Assembly (NCBI GenBank): GCA_963762315.1
Contig: CAVXKO010000004.1
Location: forward strand, 1,302,001-1,366,000
From: RPQJ01 sp963762315
Lineage (GTDB): Bacteria > Pseudomonadota > Gammaproteobacteria > Steroidobacterales > Steroidobacteraceae
Length of the DNA stretch: 64,000 nt
Direction of reading: 5' to 3'
Both the position numbers and the translations under genes were made by a program. Shown in pieces: positions 55,881 through 64,000 of this stretch. Each line of letters starts with the position of its first letter. Positions within the stretch are counted from its first letter, which is position 1. The notes under the pieces were generated by a model that saw only the letters and a list, made by a program, of their open reading frames with translations, was not told where the DNA came from and ran no database searches.

Positions 55881-56168
55881 ATGCGTATCCCATGCCCATA
55901 CTGCGGCCTGCGTAGCCACGACGAGTTCGTCTATTACGGCGACGCCACGCTGCGCAGGCCGGACGCGTCCGTGGCCGATGCCGAACGCGCGTTCTTCGAG
56001 TACGTCTACATCCGCGACAACCCGGCCGGCCCGCATCGCGAGCTGTGGTTCCACGCGGGCGGTTGCCACGAATGGCTGGTCGTCTCGCGCGACACCCGCA
56101 CCCACGAGATCTCGGGAGCGGAGCCGGCGCGCGCATCGAATGCCGCTGCGGCGGGAGGCGTCCGATGA
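55881..56168 (+). CDS. soxD: Sarcosine oxidase delta subunit-like (SoxD), set 2
   Basis: A 95-aa zinc-binding subunit with CPYCG (residues 5-9) and HAGGCHEW. It lies 6 bases after soxB and overlaps soxA by 4 bases. Structural subunit of the tetramer. Confidence 0.9.
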   Translation: MRIPCPYCGLRSHDEFVYYGDATLRRPDASVADAERAFFEYVYIRDNPAGPHRELWFHAGGCHEWLVVSRDTRTHEISGAEPARASNAAAAGGVR

Positions 56169-59147
56169 GCGCATCCGGCAACGATTCACGTCTTGCAGAC
56201 GGCGGCCTCATCGATCGCCGGAAGCCGCTGCGCTTTCGCTTCGACGAACGCGAATTCCAGGGATTCGCGGGAGACACGCTGGCGTCCGCCTTGCTCGCCA
56301 ATGGCGTGCGGCTCGTGGCTCGCTCGTTCAAGTATCACCGGCCGCGCGGCATCCTGAGTGCAGGTTCCGAGGAGCCGAACGCCCTGGTGGAACTGCGCGG
56401 CGGCCCGCGACGCGAGCCGAACACGCGCGCCACGGTCATCGAGTTGTACGACGGACTCGAAGCCACCAGTCAGAACCGCTGGCCTTCGCTCGAGTTCGAC
56501 GTACAGGCAATCAACGGCTGGTTCGCGCCGCTGTTCGTCGCCGGCTTCTATTACAAGACTTTCATGTGGCCGGCGAAGTTCTGGGAAAAGGTTTATGAGC
56601 CGCTGATCCGCCGCGCCGCCGGCCTGGGCCGCGCATCGCTGGAAGCGGATCCCGACCACTGCGACAAATGCTGGACGCACTGCGACGTGCTGGTGATCGG
56701 TGGCGGACCCGCCGGCCTTTCGGCCGCGCTCGCCGCGGCTCGCTCCGGTGCCCGGGTGGTGATCGCCGATGAAGACTTCGTCCTCGGCGGCCGCTGCATC
56801 GCGGACCGGCGCTCGATCGACGGCAAGCCCTCGGCGGCCTGGGCTGCCGAAGCAGTGGAGGAATTGCGCTCGATGCCGCACGTCCGCGTTCTCCGGCGCA
56901 CGACGGTGTTCGGCACATTCGACGACGGAGTGTACGGCGCGGTCGAGAAAGTCAACGATCACCTGCCCGTTCCGCCGGCGTTCGAGCCCCGCCAACGCCT
57001 CTGGCGCATCGTCGCGAAGCAGGCCGTGCTCGCGTCGGGATCGATCGAACGTCCGCTGGTGTTCGGCAACAACGACCTGCCGGGCGTCATGCTGGCCGGC
57101 GCGGTGCGCGCGTACGTGAATCGATACGCAGCGTGCCCGGGAAGGCGCGCCGTCGTCTTCACCGACAACGACGACGGCTGGACCACGGCCCGCGACCTCG
57201 TCGCTGCCGGCGTCGCAGTCGCTGCGGTCGTCGATCCGCGTGAGGAAGCCGTCGTCGCCGCGCTTGCCCGCCAGATCCCGGACGTCGAGGCCATTTCCGG
57301 CGAGATCACCGGGGCCCGCGGCGGACGCGCCGTACAGGCGCGTCGAGGTGACCCATCGCAAGGGGTCGTCGCGTCGCATCGATTGCGACCTCGTCGCCGT
57401 CTCAGGCGGCTGGTCGCCGACGCTGCATCTCACGTCGCACCGCGGGCAGCGCCCGCGCTGGGACGAAGCGCGCTCGATTTTCGTGCCCGGGCAGCTGCCG
57501 GCAGGTATGCACGTGGCCGGCGCGGCCAATGGGGATTTCACGCTGCGCGAGGCCTTGCAGCACGGGCAGCGGCTCGGACTCGAGTCGGCTGCGGCGGCGG
57601 GCTTCAAGGGATTGCCGTCGGCAGCACGCCAGGTCGATGACGAATCGACACGGCGCGAGCCCCTGTGGCGCGTCCGAAACCCCAGGGGCAAATGCTTCGT
57701 CGACCTGCAGAGCGACGTGACGGACTCGGACGTGGAACTGGCGGAGCGCGAGGGTTTCCGCTCGGTGGAGCTCCTTAAGCGCTACACGACGCTCGGCATG
57801 GCCACGGACCAGGGCAAGACCTCGAACGTCACGGCGATCGCGTTGATGGCCCGGCAGACGTCCCGTTCGATCACTGACACGGGCGTTACGACCTTCCGCC
57901 CGCCCTACACGCCCGTTGCCCTGGGCGCGCTGGCCGGCCATCACCGCGGCAAGGACTTCCGTCCGACGCGGCTGCCGCCCTCCCACGCCTGGGCGAAGGA
58001 ACAGGGGGCGGTATTCATCGAGGCCGGACCCTGGCTACGCGCGCAATGGTTCCCGCGCCCGGGTGAGTCCGGTTGGATGGAGCCCACGTGCCGTGAAGTG
58101 CGCGCCACGCGCACGTCCGTGGGCATCTGCGACGTCTCGACGCTCGGCAAGATCGACGTGCAGGGACCCGACGCCGCAAGGTTTCTCGATCGCATCTATG
58201 CCAATGGCTACGCGTCGCTGGCGGTCGGCCGCGTGCGCTACGGCATCATGCTGCGCGAAGACGGCTTCGTGATGGACGACGGCACGGCCGCAAGGCTCAG
58301 TGAGCAGCGCTTCCTGATCACGACCACGACTGCCAATGCGGTGGCCGTCTACCAGCACATGCACTTCTGTCACCAGGTGCTGTGGCCGGAACTCGACGTG
58401 CAGTTCGTGTCGGTGACGGACCAATGGGCGCAGTTCTCGGTGGCGGGTCCGCGTTCGCGGGATCTGCTGCAGCGGGTCCTCGACCCACGCTCCGACATCG
58501 GCAACGAGGCGTTCCCCTACATGGCTTGCGGCCACGTGACCCTGGCCGATGGCGAGCCGGCGCGGCTGTTCCGCATCTCGTTCTCCGGGGAACTGGCCTA
58601 CGAAATCGCCGTGCCCGCCAAACGAGGTGACGCGCTGATCCGCAAGCTCTTCGCAGCCGGCGCCGATCTTGGCGTGACGCCCTACGGGCTCGAGGCACTC
58701 AACGTGATGCGCATCGAGAAGGGGCACTGCACCGGCAACGAGTTGAACGGCCAGACGACGGCGTTCGACCTCGGGCTGGGCCGCATGGCTTCCACGCAGA
58801 AGGACTACATCGGCTCCGTGATGGCGCGCCGTCCCGTCCTCCTCGATCCGGACCGGCCGAGACTGGTGGGCATTCGAACGGTGGATCCGAACGCGAAGCT
58901 TTGCGGCGGCATGCACTTTTTGGCGCAGGGCGCGGACCGCAAGGCTGCCAACGACCTGGGACACGTGTCCTCGGTCGGATACTCGCCCATCCTCAAACAG
59001 TGGATCGGCCTCGGCCTGCTGAAGCGGGGTCCGGAGCGCATCGGCGAGAAGCTGCTCGCGGTCGACCTGTTGCGCGGCGACGAGGCCCTGGTCGAAGTCT
59101 GCTCGCCCGTGTTCGTGGATCCCGAGGGAGCCCGCCTCCGTGTCTGA
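56165..59147 (+). CDS. soxA: Sarcosine oxidase alpha subunit-like (SoxA), set 2, one frame break
   Basis: A 993-aa paralogue of the set 1 alpha subunit: SoxA N-terminal domain (RSFKYHRPRG), dinucleotide motif GGGPAG, LASGSIERPLVFGNNDLPG, MATDQGKTSN and a C-terminal GcvT domain (LGKIDVQG, RISFSGELAYE). One extra G at 57337/57338 splits the frame at RAVQ-RVEVTHRKG; removal restores 994 codons. It overlaps soxD2 by 4 bases and soxG2 by 8. The GcvT domain implies transfer of the released carbon to THF. Confidence 0.9.
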
Positions 59148-59748
59148 TGCAGCCAGGATGGAATTCCGGCCCGGCCAGTTCGGGCGCAAGACGGGCGCTC
59201 CGGGTGTCTCGATCCGCGAGATCACCGGATTTGCGCTGGCCAGCGTGCTCGCACGGCGAGGACAGCGCGATGCGGCGGCGGACGCTGCCGAACGGGCCTT
59301 TGGCGTGCGCCTGCCGGATCGCCCCAAGGCCGTCACCGGCCGCGGCATGACATTCATCGGCACCGGACCGGGCCAGTGGCTCGCGCTCGCCGAGCCGCCG
59401 CAAGACGGAATCGAAGCCTGGGTTTCGGGCGCGCTGGCCGGAGCCGTCTCGGTGTTCGAACAGAGCGACAGCCGCGTCATGCTGGAGTTGCGCGGCGACA
59501 AGGTGCGCGACATGCTCTCCAAGGGCGTGTCGGTCGACCTGCACCCTCGCGCCTTCAAGCCCGGCGACGCGGCGCTCACCACGGTCTCGCACCTGGCGGT
59601 GCAGATCTGGCAGACCGACGCGGCCCCGGTGTACCGCCTGCTCGTTATCCGCACGTTTTTCGAAAGCTTCTGGAGTTGGCTCGCGTCGTCCGCGGCCGAA
59701 TACGGAGCCGAGGTGCTCGAGCCGTCGCGGTATCCTGCCGCTGAGTAG
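59140..59748 (+). CDS. soxG: Sarcosine oxidase gamma subunit-like (SoxG), set 2
   Basis: A 202-aa SoxG paralogue with SDSRVMLELRGDKVRDMLSK and a C-terminal FFESFWSWLASSAAEYG segment that parallels set 1. The GTG at 59140 overlaps the end of soxA2 by 8 bases. It closes the operon; fdhD begins 40 bases later and could be read through. Confidence 0.85.
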   Translation: MSDAARMEFRPGQFGRKTGAPGVSIREITGFALASVLARRGQRDAAADAAERAFGVRLPDRPKAVTGRGMTFIGTGPGQWLALAEPPQDGIEAWVSGALAGAVSVFEQSDSRVMLELRGDKVRDMLSKGVSVDLHPRAFKPGDAALTTVSHLAVQIWQTDAAPVYRLLVIRTFFESFWSWLASSAAEYGAEVLEPSRYPAAE

Positions 59749-59788
59749 CGCCGCCCCGCGCGCAGGAGACCGAGGATTTCGAGGCCCC

Positions 59789-60652
59789 ATGCCCGAGGAC
59801 GAGAACCGCATCGAGCCGAGCCAGCGCGGCGTCCACGTGACGCGCGTCGGCGACGGGCAGGCGCAGGCTGCAAGCCCGGACTTCGTTGCCGTCGAGGAGC
59901 CGCTCGAAATCCGCATCGGACACTCCGAAGGCGGCCGTCCGAAACACCAGGCGGTGTCGATCACGATGCGCACGCCGGGGCACGATTTCGAGCTCGCCGC
60001 GGGATTCCTCTGCACGGAAGGCATCCTGAAATCCCGCGACCAGGTCGCCGGGATCGAGCACTGCGGCCATGGCCCGAGTCTCACGAACACGGTGCGCGTC
60101 GATCTCGTCGCGGGCGTCGCCGTGGACGTGAAGCGACTCGAGCGGAACTTCTATACGACTTCGAGTTGCGGCGTTTGCGGCAAGACGTCGCTCGAAGCAC
60201 TTGCGACCGGCGCCACCCGGGTCGTCACCGCCCCCGGATTCCAGGTCGAAGCGCGCGTGATCCACAGCCTGCCTGCGAAGCTGCGCGAGCGGCAGCGTAC
60301 GTTCGAACACACCGGCGGCCTGCATGCCGCGGCGTTTTTTTCGCACACGGGCGAACTGCTCGGCCTGCGCGAGGACGTGGGTCGGCACAATGCGGTCGAC
60401 AAGCTGATCGGGTCGCAGTTTCTCGCGGGGACGCTGCCAGCGCGCGAAAGCATCCTCTTCCTGAGCGGTCGCGCGAGCTTCGAACTGCTGCAGAAAGCAG
60501 TGATGGCCGGCGTCGCGATCGTCTGCGCCGTGGGCGCGCCCTCGAGCCTGGCGGTCGAGGCGGCGAACGAATTCGGCGTGACCCTGCTCGGCTTCGTGCG
60601 CGACAACCGCTTCAACATCTACTCGGGTGCGGACCGCGTCTCCGGCTTTTGA
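59789..60652 (+). CDS. fdhD: Formate dehydrogenase accessory sulfurtransferase (FdhD)
   Basis: A 287-aa FdhD that hands sulfur from a cysteine desulfurase to the Mo-bis-MGD cofactor, a step needed for active formate dehydrogenase. The SSCGVCG motif holds Cys127 and Cys130; LREDVGRHNAVDKLIG and GRASFELLQKA are also diagnostic. No formate dehydrogenase gene is in the window, so it must be elsewhere. Position after sox set 2 and with purU nearby supports formate as the end product of demethylation. Confidence 0.95.
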   Translation: MPEDENRIEPSQRGVHVTRVGDGQAQAASPDFVAVEEPLEIRIGHSEGGRPKHQAVSITMRTPGHDFELAAGFLCTEGILKSRDQVAGIEHCGHGPSLTNTVRVDLVAGVAVDVKRLERNFYTTSSCGVCGKTSLEALATGATRVVTAPGFQVEARVIHSLPAKLRERQRTFEHTGGLHAAAFFSHTGELLGLREDVGRHNAVDKLIGSQFLAGTLPARESILFLSGRASFELLQKAVMAGVAIVCAVGAPSSLAVEAANEFGVTLLGFVRDNRFNIYSGADRVSGF

Positions 60653-60681
60653 CCGGCCAACGCACCCAAAGGATTCCACCG

Positions 60682-62121
60682 ATGTCCATCGATCGTCGCA
60701 GGTTCCTCCTCGGTACGGCCGCAGCCACCAGCCTCGCCTGGTTCCCGCGCACCAGGGCCGCATCGGTCACGGAGACCGCCGATGTCATCGTCATCGGGGC
60801 CGGGCTCTCCGGCCTGCAAGCGGCGCTCCAACTGGAACAAGCCGGACTGCGCGTGCTGGTGCTGGAGGGACGCGACCGCGTCGGCGGCAAGATCCTGACG
60901 TTCTCGAACGTGCAAGGCGTGCCGGAAGCCGGAGGCAACACCATCGGCGGGGATTACCAGCGCCTGATGGCGCTGGCGCCGCGCATAGGCATCACCCTCG
61001 AGGATCAAGTTCCTCGCATGGGAAAGCACGCGGATTTCACGCTCGTCCTCGATGGTGCGCCGATGTCGAAGGCCCAGTGGCACGACTCACCGCGCAATCC
61101 GTTCAAGGCTCCGCTGCGTGAATTGATGCCGTGGCAGTACGCTCCGACGGTGTTCAATCGCGCCAATCCCCTCAAGACGGTCGACGGCTGGTATTCGCCA
61201 TCGAACGCTCCCCTCGACATCTCGGTGGAGGACTTCCTGCGAGCGCAGGGAGCCGACGACGAGACGATCAAGATCGCGTACGACGCGTTGCCGACCTATG
61301 GGATGAATGCGCGCGATGTCTCCGCGCTGCTGCTGGCGTGCGTGGCAAAGTTCACCGGCGTGCAACGCGACGCGAAACCGGCGCTGTACCAGGCGAAAGG
61401 GGGCAACCAGCGCATTCCCGAAGCGATGGCCGGGCAACTCAAGCAAGGCGTGCGTTTCGGGAAGACGGTCAGGTCGATCGAAAACGGCAAGGGTGGCGTG
61501 CAGGTGCGCACTCGCAGCGGCGAGCGCTACACAGCCAAGGCAGCCGTCTGCGCCCTGCCCTTTGCGATCGTGCGCCAGCTCGACCTGAAGCCTTCGCTTT
61601 CGGGAGAACAGGCGCGCGCGGTCCGCACCCTGCCCCACCAGTTGATTCACCAGACCGCCCTGCACGTGTCACGTCCATTCTGGGAGACGGATGGCCTGGC
61701 GCCCTCCATGTGGACCAACTCGCCCATCGGGCGCGTCGCAGCCATCTACCACGGGCAGACGGATGACGAGGTCTCGAGCCTGCTGGTCACATCGTTCGGT
61801 CCCGGCGCCGCGCAGCTCGACCGCATGGATCGCGAGACGGCCGCGCGGTACGTGGTCTCGACGATCGAATCGATGCGGCCCGCCGCCCGGGGAACGCTGC
61901 AGGTGATCGCCCAGCAGTCCTGGGCGCAGGACCCGTTCAGCCTGGGCGCCTGGAGCTACTTCCATCCCGGCACGGTGACGAAGTTCCTGCCCGCGATGAA
62001 CCAGCCGAACGGCCGGATCCACTTCTGCGGCGAGCAGACGGCGCTGGGGGCACGAGGCATGGAAGGCGCGCTCGAGTCCGGCGCCCGGGCGGCGAAGGAA
62101 GTCTTGTCGGCGCTGTCCTGA
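60682..62121 (+). CDS. Tat-exported flavin monoamine oxidase-like protein
   Basis: 479 aa. A twin-arginine signal (DRRRFLLG, residues 4-11) precedes a flavin amine oxidase fold. FAD motif GAGLSG (39-44) is followed by EGRDRVGGK, and the C-terminal FAD-binding FCGEQTALGARGMEGALESG is complete. It would oxidatively deaminate a primary or methylated amine in the periplasm. AAAGGA precedes the start. Its 3' end abuts a truncated PEP-CTERM gene on the other strand. Confidence 0.87.
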   Translation: MSIDRRRFLLGTAAATSLAWFPRTRAASVTETADVIVIGAGLSGLQAALQLEQAGLRVLVLEGRDRVGGKILTFSNVQGVPEAGGNTIGGDYQRLMALAPRIGITLEDQVPRMGKHADFTLVLDGAPMSKAQWHDSPRNPFKAPLRELMPWQYAPTVFNRANPLKTVDGWYSPSNAPLDISVEDFLRAQGADDETIKIAYDALPTYGMNARDVSALLLACVAKFTGVQRDAKPALYQAKGGNQRIPEAMAGQLKQGVRFGKTVRSIENGKGGVQVRTRSGERYTAKAAVCALPFAIVRQLDLKPSLSGEQARAVRTLPHQLIHQTALHVSRPFWETDGLAPSMWTNSPIGRVAAIYHGQTDDEVSSLLVTSFGPGAAQLDRMDRETAARYVVSTIESMRPAARGTLQVIAQQSWAQDPFSLGAWSYFHPGTVTKFLPAMNQPNGRIHFCGEQTALGARGMEGALESGARAAKEVLSALS

Positions 62122-62447
62122 ACTCGGCGAGACCCACCCCGAGGAGCGCGAGCGAGCCTGGCTCCGGCACCGAGCGGTATTGCAGGCGGACGACCATGTC
62201 GTCGTGGTCGTCGTCCATGTTCGCGCCCGAGTCGTCCCAAAACAGCCAGGCCGTGTTGGCGTCGGTGATACGCATGGCGATCGACTGAAACGAGCCGAGA
62301 ACGGTCGTGTCGTTGCCCGCGTTCGTCAGGCTGCCGACGAATCTCTGACCGCTGTAAGCAATGAAAGCTGAACGACAGCGCGCCGGCCGAGGCCAGCAAC
62401 AGAGCCCCTCCGAGGACGAACGCGCTCAACGAGTTCCTGCTCTTCAC
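62122..62447 (-). pseudogene. Truncated PEP-CTERM exosortase-substrate protein
   Basis: A secreted protein of about 110 aa with a signal peptide (AFVLGGALLLASAGALSFSF) and a C-terminal VPEPGSLALLGVGLA sorting motif. The expected Arg-rich tail after the membrane segment is missing: the frame runs on into the antisense of the amine oxidase gene. One extra base in the A-run 62364-62366 also breaks the frame at SF-IAYSGQRFVG. The GTG at 62447 is the likely start. The lost tail, unlike the other frame breaks, looks like a real truncation at the junction with the neighbouring gene. Confidence 0.6.
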
Positions 62448-62843
62448 GATGCTCTCTACCCATATGACCAAACGCCGGTGGCAGCAGTGGCCGGCTTGTG
62501 TGATTCCAGCGGTATGGGTACAGGAGCAGGAAATATTCCATCTGTCTTTCTGTATATTTTTCAATTGTTTATGGCACTGAAATAATGTATTTTGTGAGGT
62601 TTCCCGACGCCAAGGCCCGGGTTATGTCTTGAACCCATTCGGGTACGAGCGTCGATGCGCGCGGCCACGCATTGCAGAACTTCTTCCAACCCGCCTGGGC
62701 AACCTTCGACTCCTCCCCAGCCCGACGCATGACGCGATTCAGGGCCCGAGTTCCTGCACACGCGGAAGGGGTCGGGAGGCCATCCGCTTTTCTTGTACCA
62801 TCTTGCGAAATTCGCGATCCGATCCTGTTACCGGAGGCGCCCG
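62448..62843. other. Intergenic stretch without recognisable gene
   Basis: 396 bases with no convincing ORF. An AT-rich patch (about 62535-62605) stands out from the surrounding GC-rich sequence and could include promoters for the PEP-CTERM remnant or the membrane protein. Confidence 0.55.
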
Positions 62844-63116
62844 ATGTCCCTGACGACGATGCTAGTGACGCTTGTCATCTTCGTCATCGGCGTTGCGATC
62901 GGGTGGCGCTTGCGCGTCGGAAGCCTCTACGCGCTCTTCTTCCTGATCCTCGCCTTTGCCGCGCTCGACTACGCCGTCGAGAAGATCACGCTGTGGCCGA
63001 GGACTCATTGGGTGATCGTCGATCTGATCGCGGTCCAGATCGGGTATTTCATCGGCGCCGCGCTCGGATTCGTCATGGCAGAGCGCAAGGCTCGCAATCG
63101 CCGCGAGCCCGGCTGA
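62844..63116 (+). CDS. Small hypothetical membrane protein
   Basis: A 90-aa protein with about three hydrophobic segments (TMLVTLVIFVIGVAIGW, YALFFLILAFAALDYAV, VIVDLIAVQIGYFIGAALGF) and a basic tail (ERKARNRREPG). I do not recognise a family. ATG 62844 has GGAGG 8 bases upstream, so the start is well supported. Confidence 0.7.
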   Translation: MSLTTMLVTLVIFVIGVAIGWRLRVGSLYALFFLILAFAALDYAVEKITLWPRTHWVIVDLIAVQIGYFIGAALGFVMAERKARNRREPG

Positions 63117-63433
63117 GGTCGCCGCAGCCGCACTTCCATCGCCGCTTCGGGGAACGGTCGAACGCTCCCGCGGCCGCTGTCGCAAATGGCCGCCGGGCCC
63201 GGGCAGGCACGACTCAGCAGGCATCCTCAGCGGCGCAGCGGGTGCGCTGGCCGATGTCTGCGTGCGCAATCAACGTCACATCCGGCATCACGTCCGGTAT
63301 CACCGTGCCGAGAACAGTGCTCGCCGGCATCGACTGTGCCAGGAATCACGTTTTTCGGCGACGGATTGCGGATAGCATGTTTGCCCGGCGCCTGCCGCGA
63401 CAGCGGTCGATTGTGCCGAGGGAGAGTCCGCGA
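63117..63433. other. Intergenic stretch upstream of the glycosyltransferase
   Basis: 317 bases without a convincing gene. It contains a further TGTCGCAA octamer (63178-63185) and a short imperfect direct repeat (TCCGGCATCACG / TCCGGTATCACC, about 63280-63305). Confidence 0.5.
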
Positions 63434-64000
63434 TTGAACGACGATGGCGACAATTCGAACGCCGGGACACCGCAGGTCGGTTCGCGAGTCACCTTGGCGA
63501 TCGTGCCTCGCGAACGCTTCAGCTATGCCATCCCCTCGCTGGAGAGCGTGCTTGCCAATACCGACCCGTCGGTGGCCACGGTTTACGTCGATGGTCGATC
63601 CCCGAGCGACGTTGAATTCTTCGTCCGTGATGTAGCGAGTGACCGCGCGGGATTCCAGCACCTGCGATTCGACCGCTATCTGACCCCGAATGAGGCGCGA
63701 AATGTCGCGCTCGACACGGTGGACACGGAGTTCGTGGCTTTCGTCGACAACGATCTCGTCGTCGAACCGGGCTGGCTCGAGGCACTGGTGAAATGTGCCG
63801 ACGAGACCGGTGCCTCAGTGGTCGGGCCGCTCTACCTCGAGGGTGGTGCGCACGATGCACGAATCCACATGGCCGGCGGCATTGCGCATATCGAGCAGCG
63901 AGGGCACGACCGGTATCTGAAGGAGGGGCACACTTGCCCGCATGCTTCCCGGGCAGACGTTGTCGGGCAGTTGACGCGCACGCCCACGGAACTGCTCGAG
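63434..64000 (+). CDS. GT2-family glycosyltransferase, C-terminus cut by window edge
   Basis: About 189 visible residues of a family 2 glycosyltransferase. VTLAIVPRERFSYAIPSLES opens the nucleotide-sugar domain, and the metal-binding AFVDNDLVVEPGWLEALVKC motif is clear, followed by VVGPLYLEGG. TTG 63434 follows GGAGAG; an in-frame ATG at 63377 is an alternative start. The acceptor-side domain lies beyond the window. No link to the demethylation genes is apparent. Confidence 0.78.
   Translation, partial: MNDDGDNSNAGTPQVGSRVTLAIVPRERFSYAIPSLESVLANTDPSVATVYVDGRSPSDVEFFVRDVASDRAGFQHLRFDRYLTPNEARNVALDTVDTEFVAFVDNDLVVEPGWLEALVKCADETGASVVGPLYLEGGAHDARIHMAGGIAHIEQRGHDRYLKEGHTCPHASRADVVGQLTRTPTELLE

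Noticed and set aside
1..64000. tRNA, rRNA and integrase-type elements marking a genomic island
   Set aside because: I found no tRNA-like cloverleaf, rRNA segment, integrase or transposase, so island boundaries cannot be drawn despite the functional clustering.

Overview
The window is a high-GC chromosomal segment of a Gram-negative proteobacterium. Two TonB-dependent receptors carry the conserved 'EEVVVTAQRR' plug start. There is a cyanide-insensitive-type cytochrome bd oxidase, a PEP-CTERM remnant and REP-like palindromes of the 'TCTCCCGCAAGCGGGAGA' kind. I favour a gammaproteobacterium near Steroidobacterales/Xanthomonadales, but this is inference. Almost the whole segment is devoted to removing N-methyl groups from quaternary and tertiary amines (choline/betaine-like compounds) and moving the carbon through tetrahydrofolate (THF).

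Layout. 1-7.6 kb: a PuuC-like aldehyde dehydrogenase (partial), then divergently an MttB-family methyltransferase with two dimethylglycine-dehydrogenase-like (DAO-GcvT) flavoproteins, closed by a large palindrome. 7.7-11.4 kb: an MBL hydrolase and a cytochrome bd operon with its tiny third subunit. 11.4-20.9 kb (minus): DAO-GcvT, soxB-D-A-G (heterotetrameric sarcosine oxidase) and an acyl-CoA synthetase, divergent from a GbdR-like AraC/GATase1 regulator. 22-22.8 kb: two decayed toxin-antitoxin loci. 23-28.1 kb (minus): LysR, a second MttB homologue and a fourth DAO-GcvT protein. 28.4-35.7 kb: TonB receptor, TPR-sulfotransferase, MFS transporter and a hydroxyacid dehydrogenase. 35.7-36.05 kb: a REP array. 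36.06-45.1 kb: purU, then a tightly overlapping seven-gene corrinoid/folate operon (corrinoid protein, DUF1638, virulence-factor domain protein, MetV-like, MetF, methyl-THF methyltransferase, RACo-like activator), facing a third MttB homologue across a second large palindrome. 45.2-50.7 kb (minus): TonB receptor and a choline-type ABC transporter with fused binding protein and permease. 50.9-59.7 kb: SDR, FGGY kinase and FAD-linked oxidase, running directly into a second soxB-D-A-G set. 59.8-64 kb: fdhD, a Tat-exported amine oxidase, a truncated PEP-CTERM gene, a small membrane protein and a GT2 glycosyltransferase (partial).

How the genes fit together (inference). MttB proteins would take the first methyl of a quaternary amine to the corrinoid protein. 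The methyltransferase passes it to THF as methyl-THF, MetVF oxidises that to methylene-THF, and the RACo-like protein rescues oxidised cobalt. DAO-GcvT and Sox enzymes would remove the remaining methyls as methylene-THF. PurU then releases formate, and FdhD matures a formate dehydrogenase encoded elsewhere. No Rieske GbcA/GbcB-type betaine monooxygenase is seen, so the corrinoid route may replace it.

Sequence quality. At least 18 frame breaks interrupt otherwise well-conserved genes. In every case I could resolve, removing one extra base restores both the frame and a multiple-of-three length. I therefore read them as insertion-type sequence errors rather than pseudogenes.
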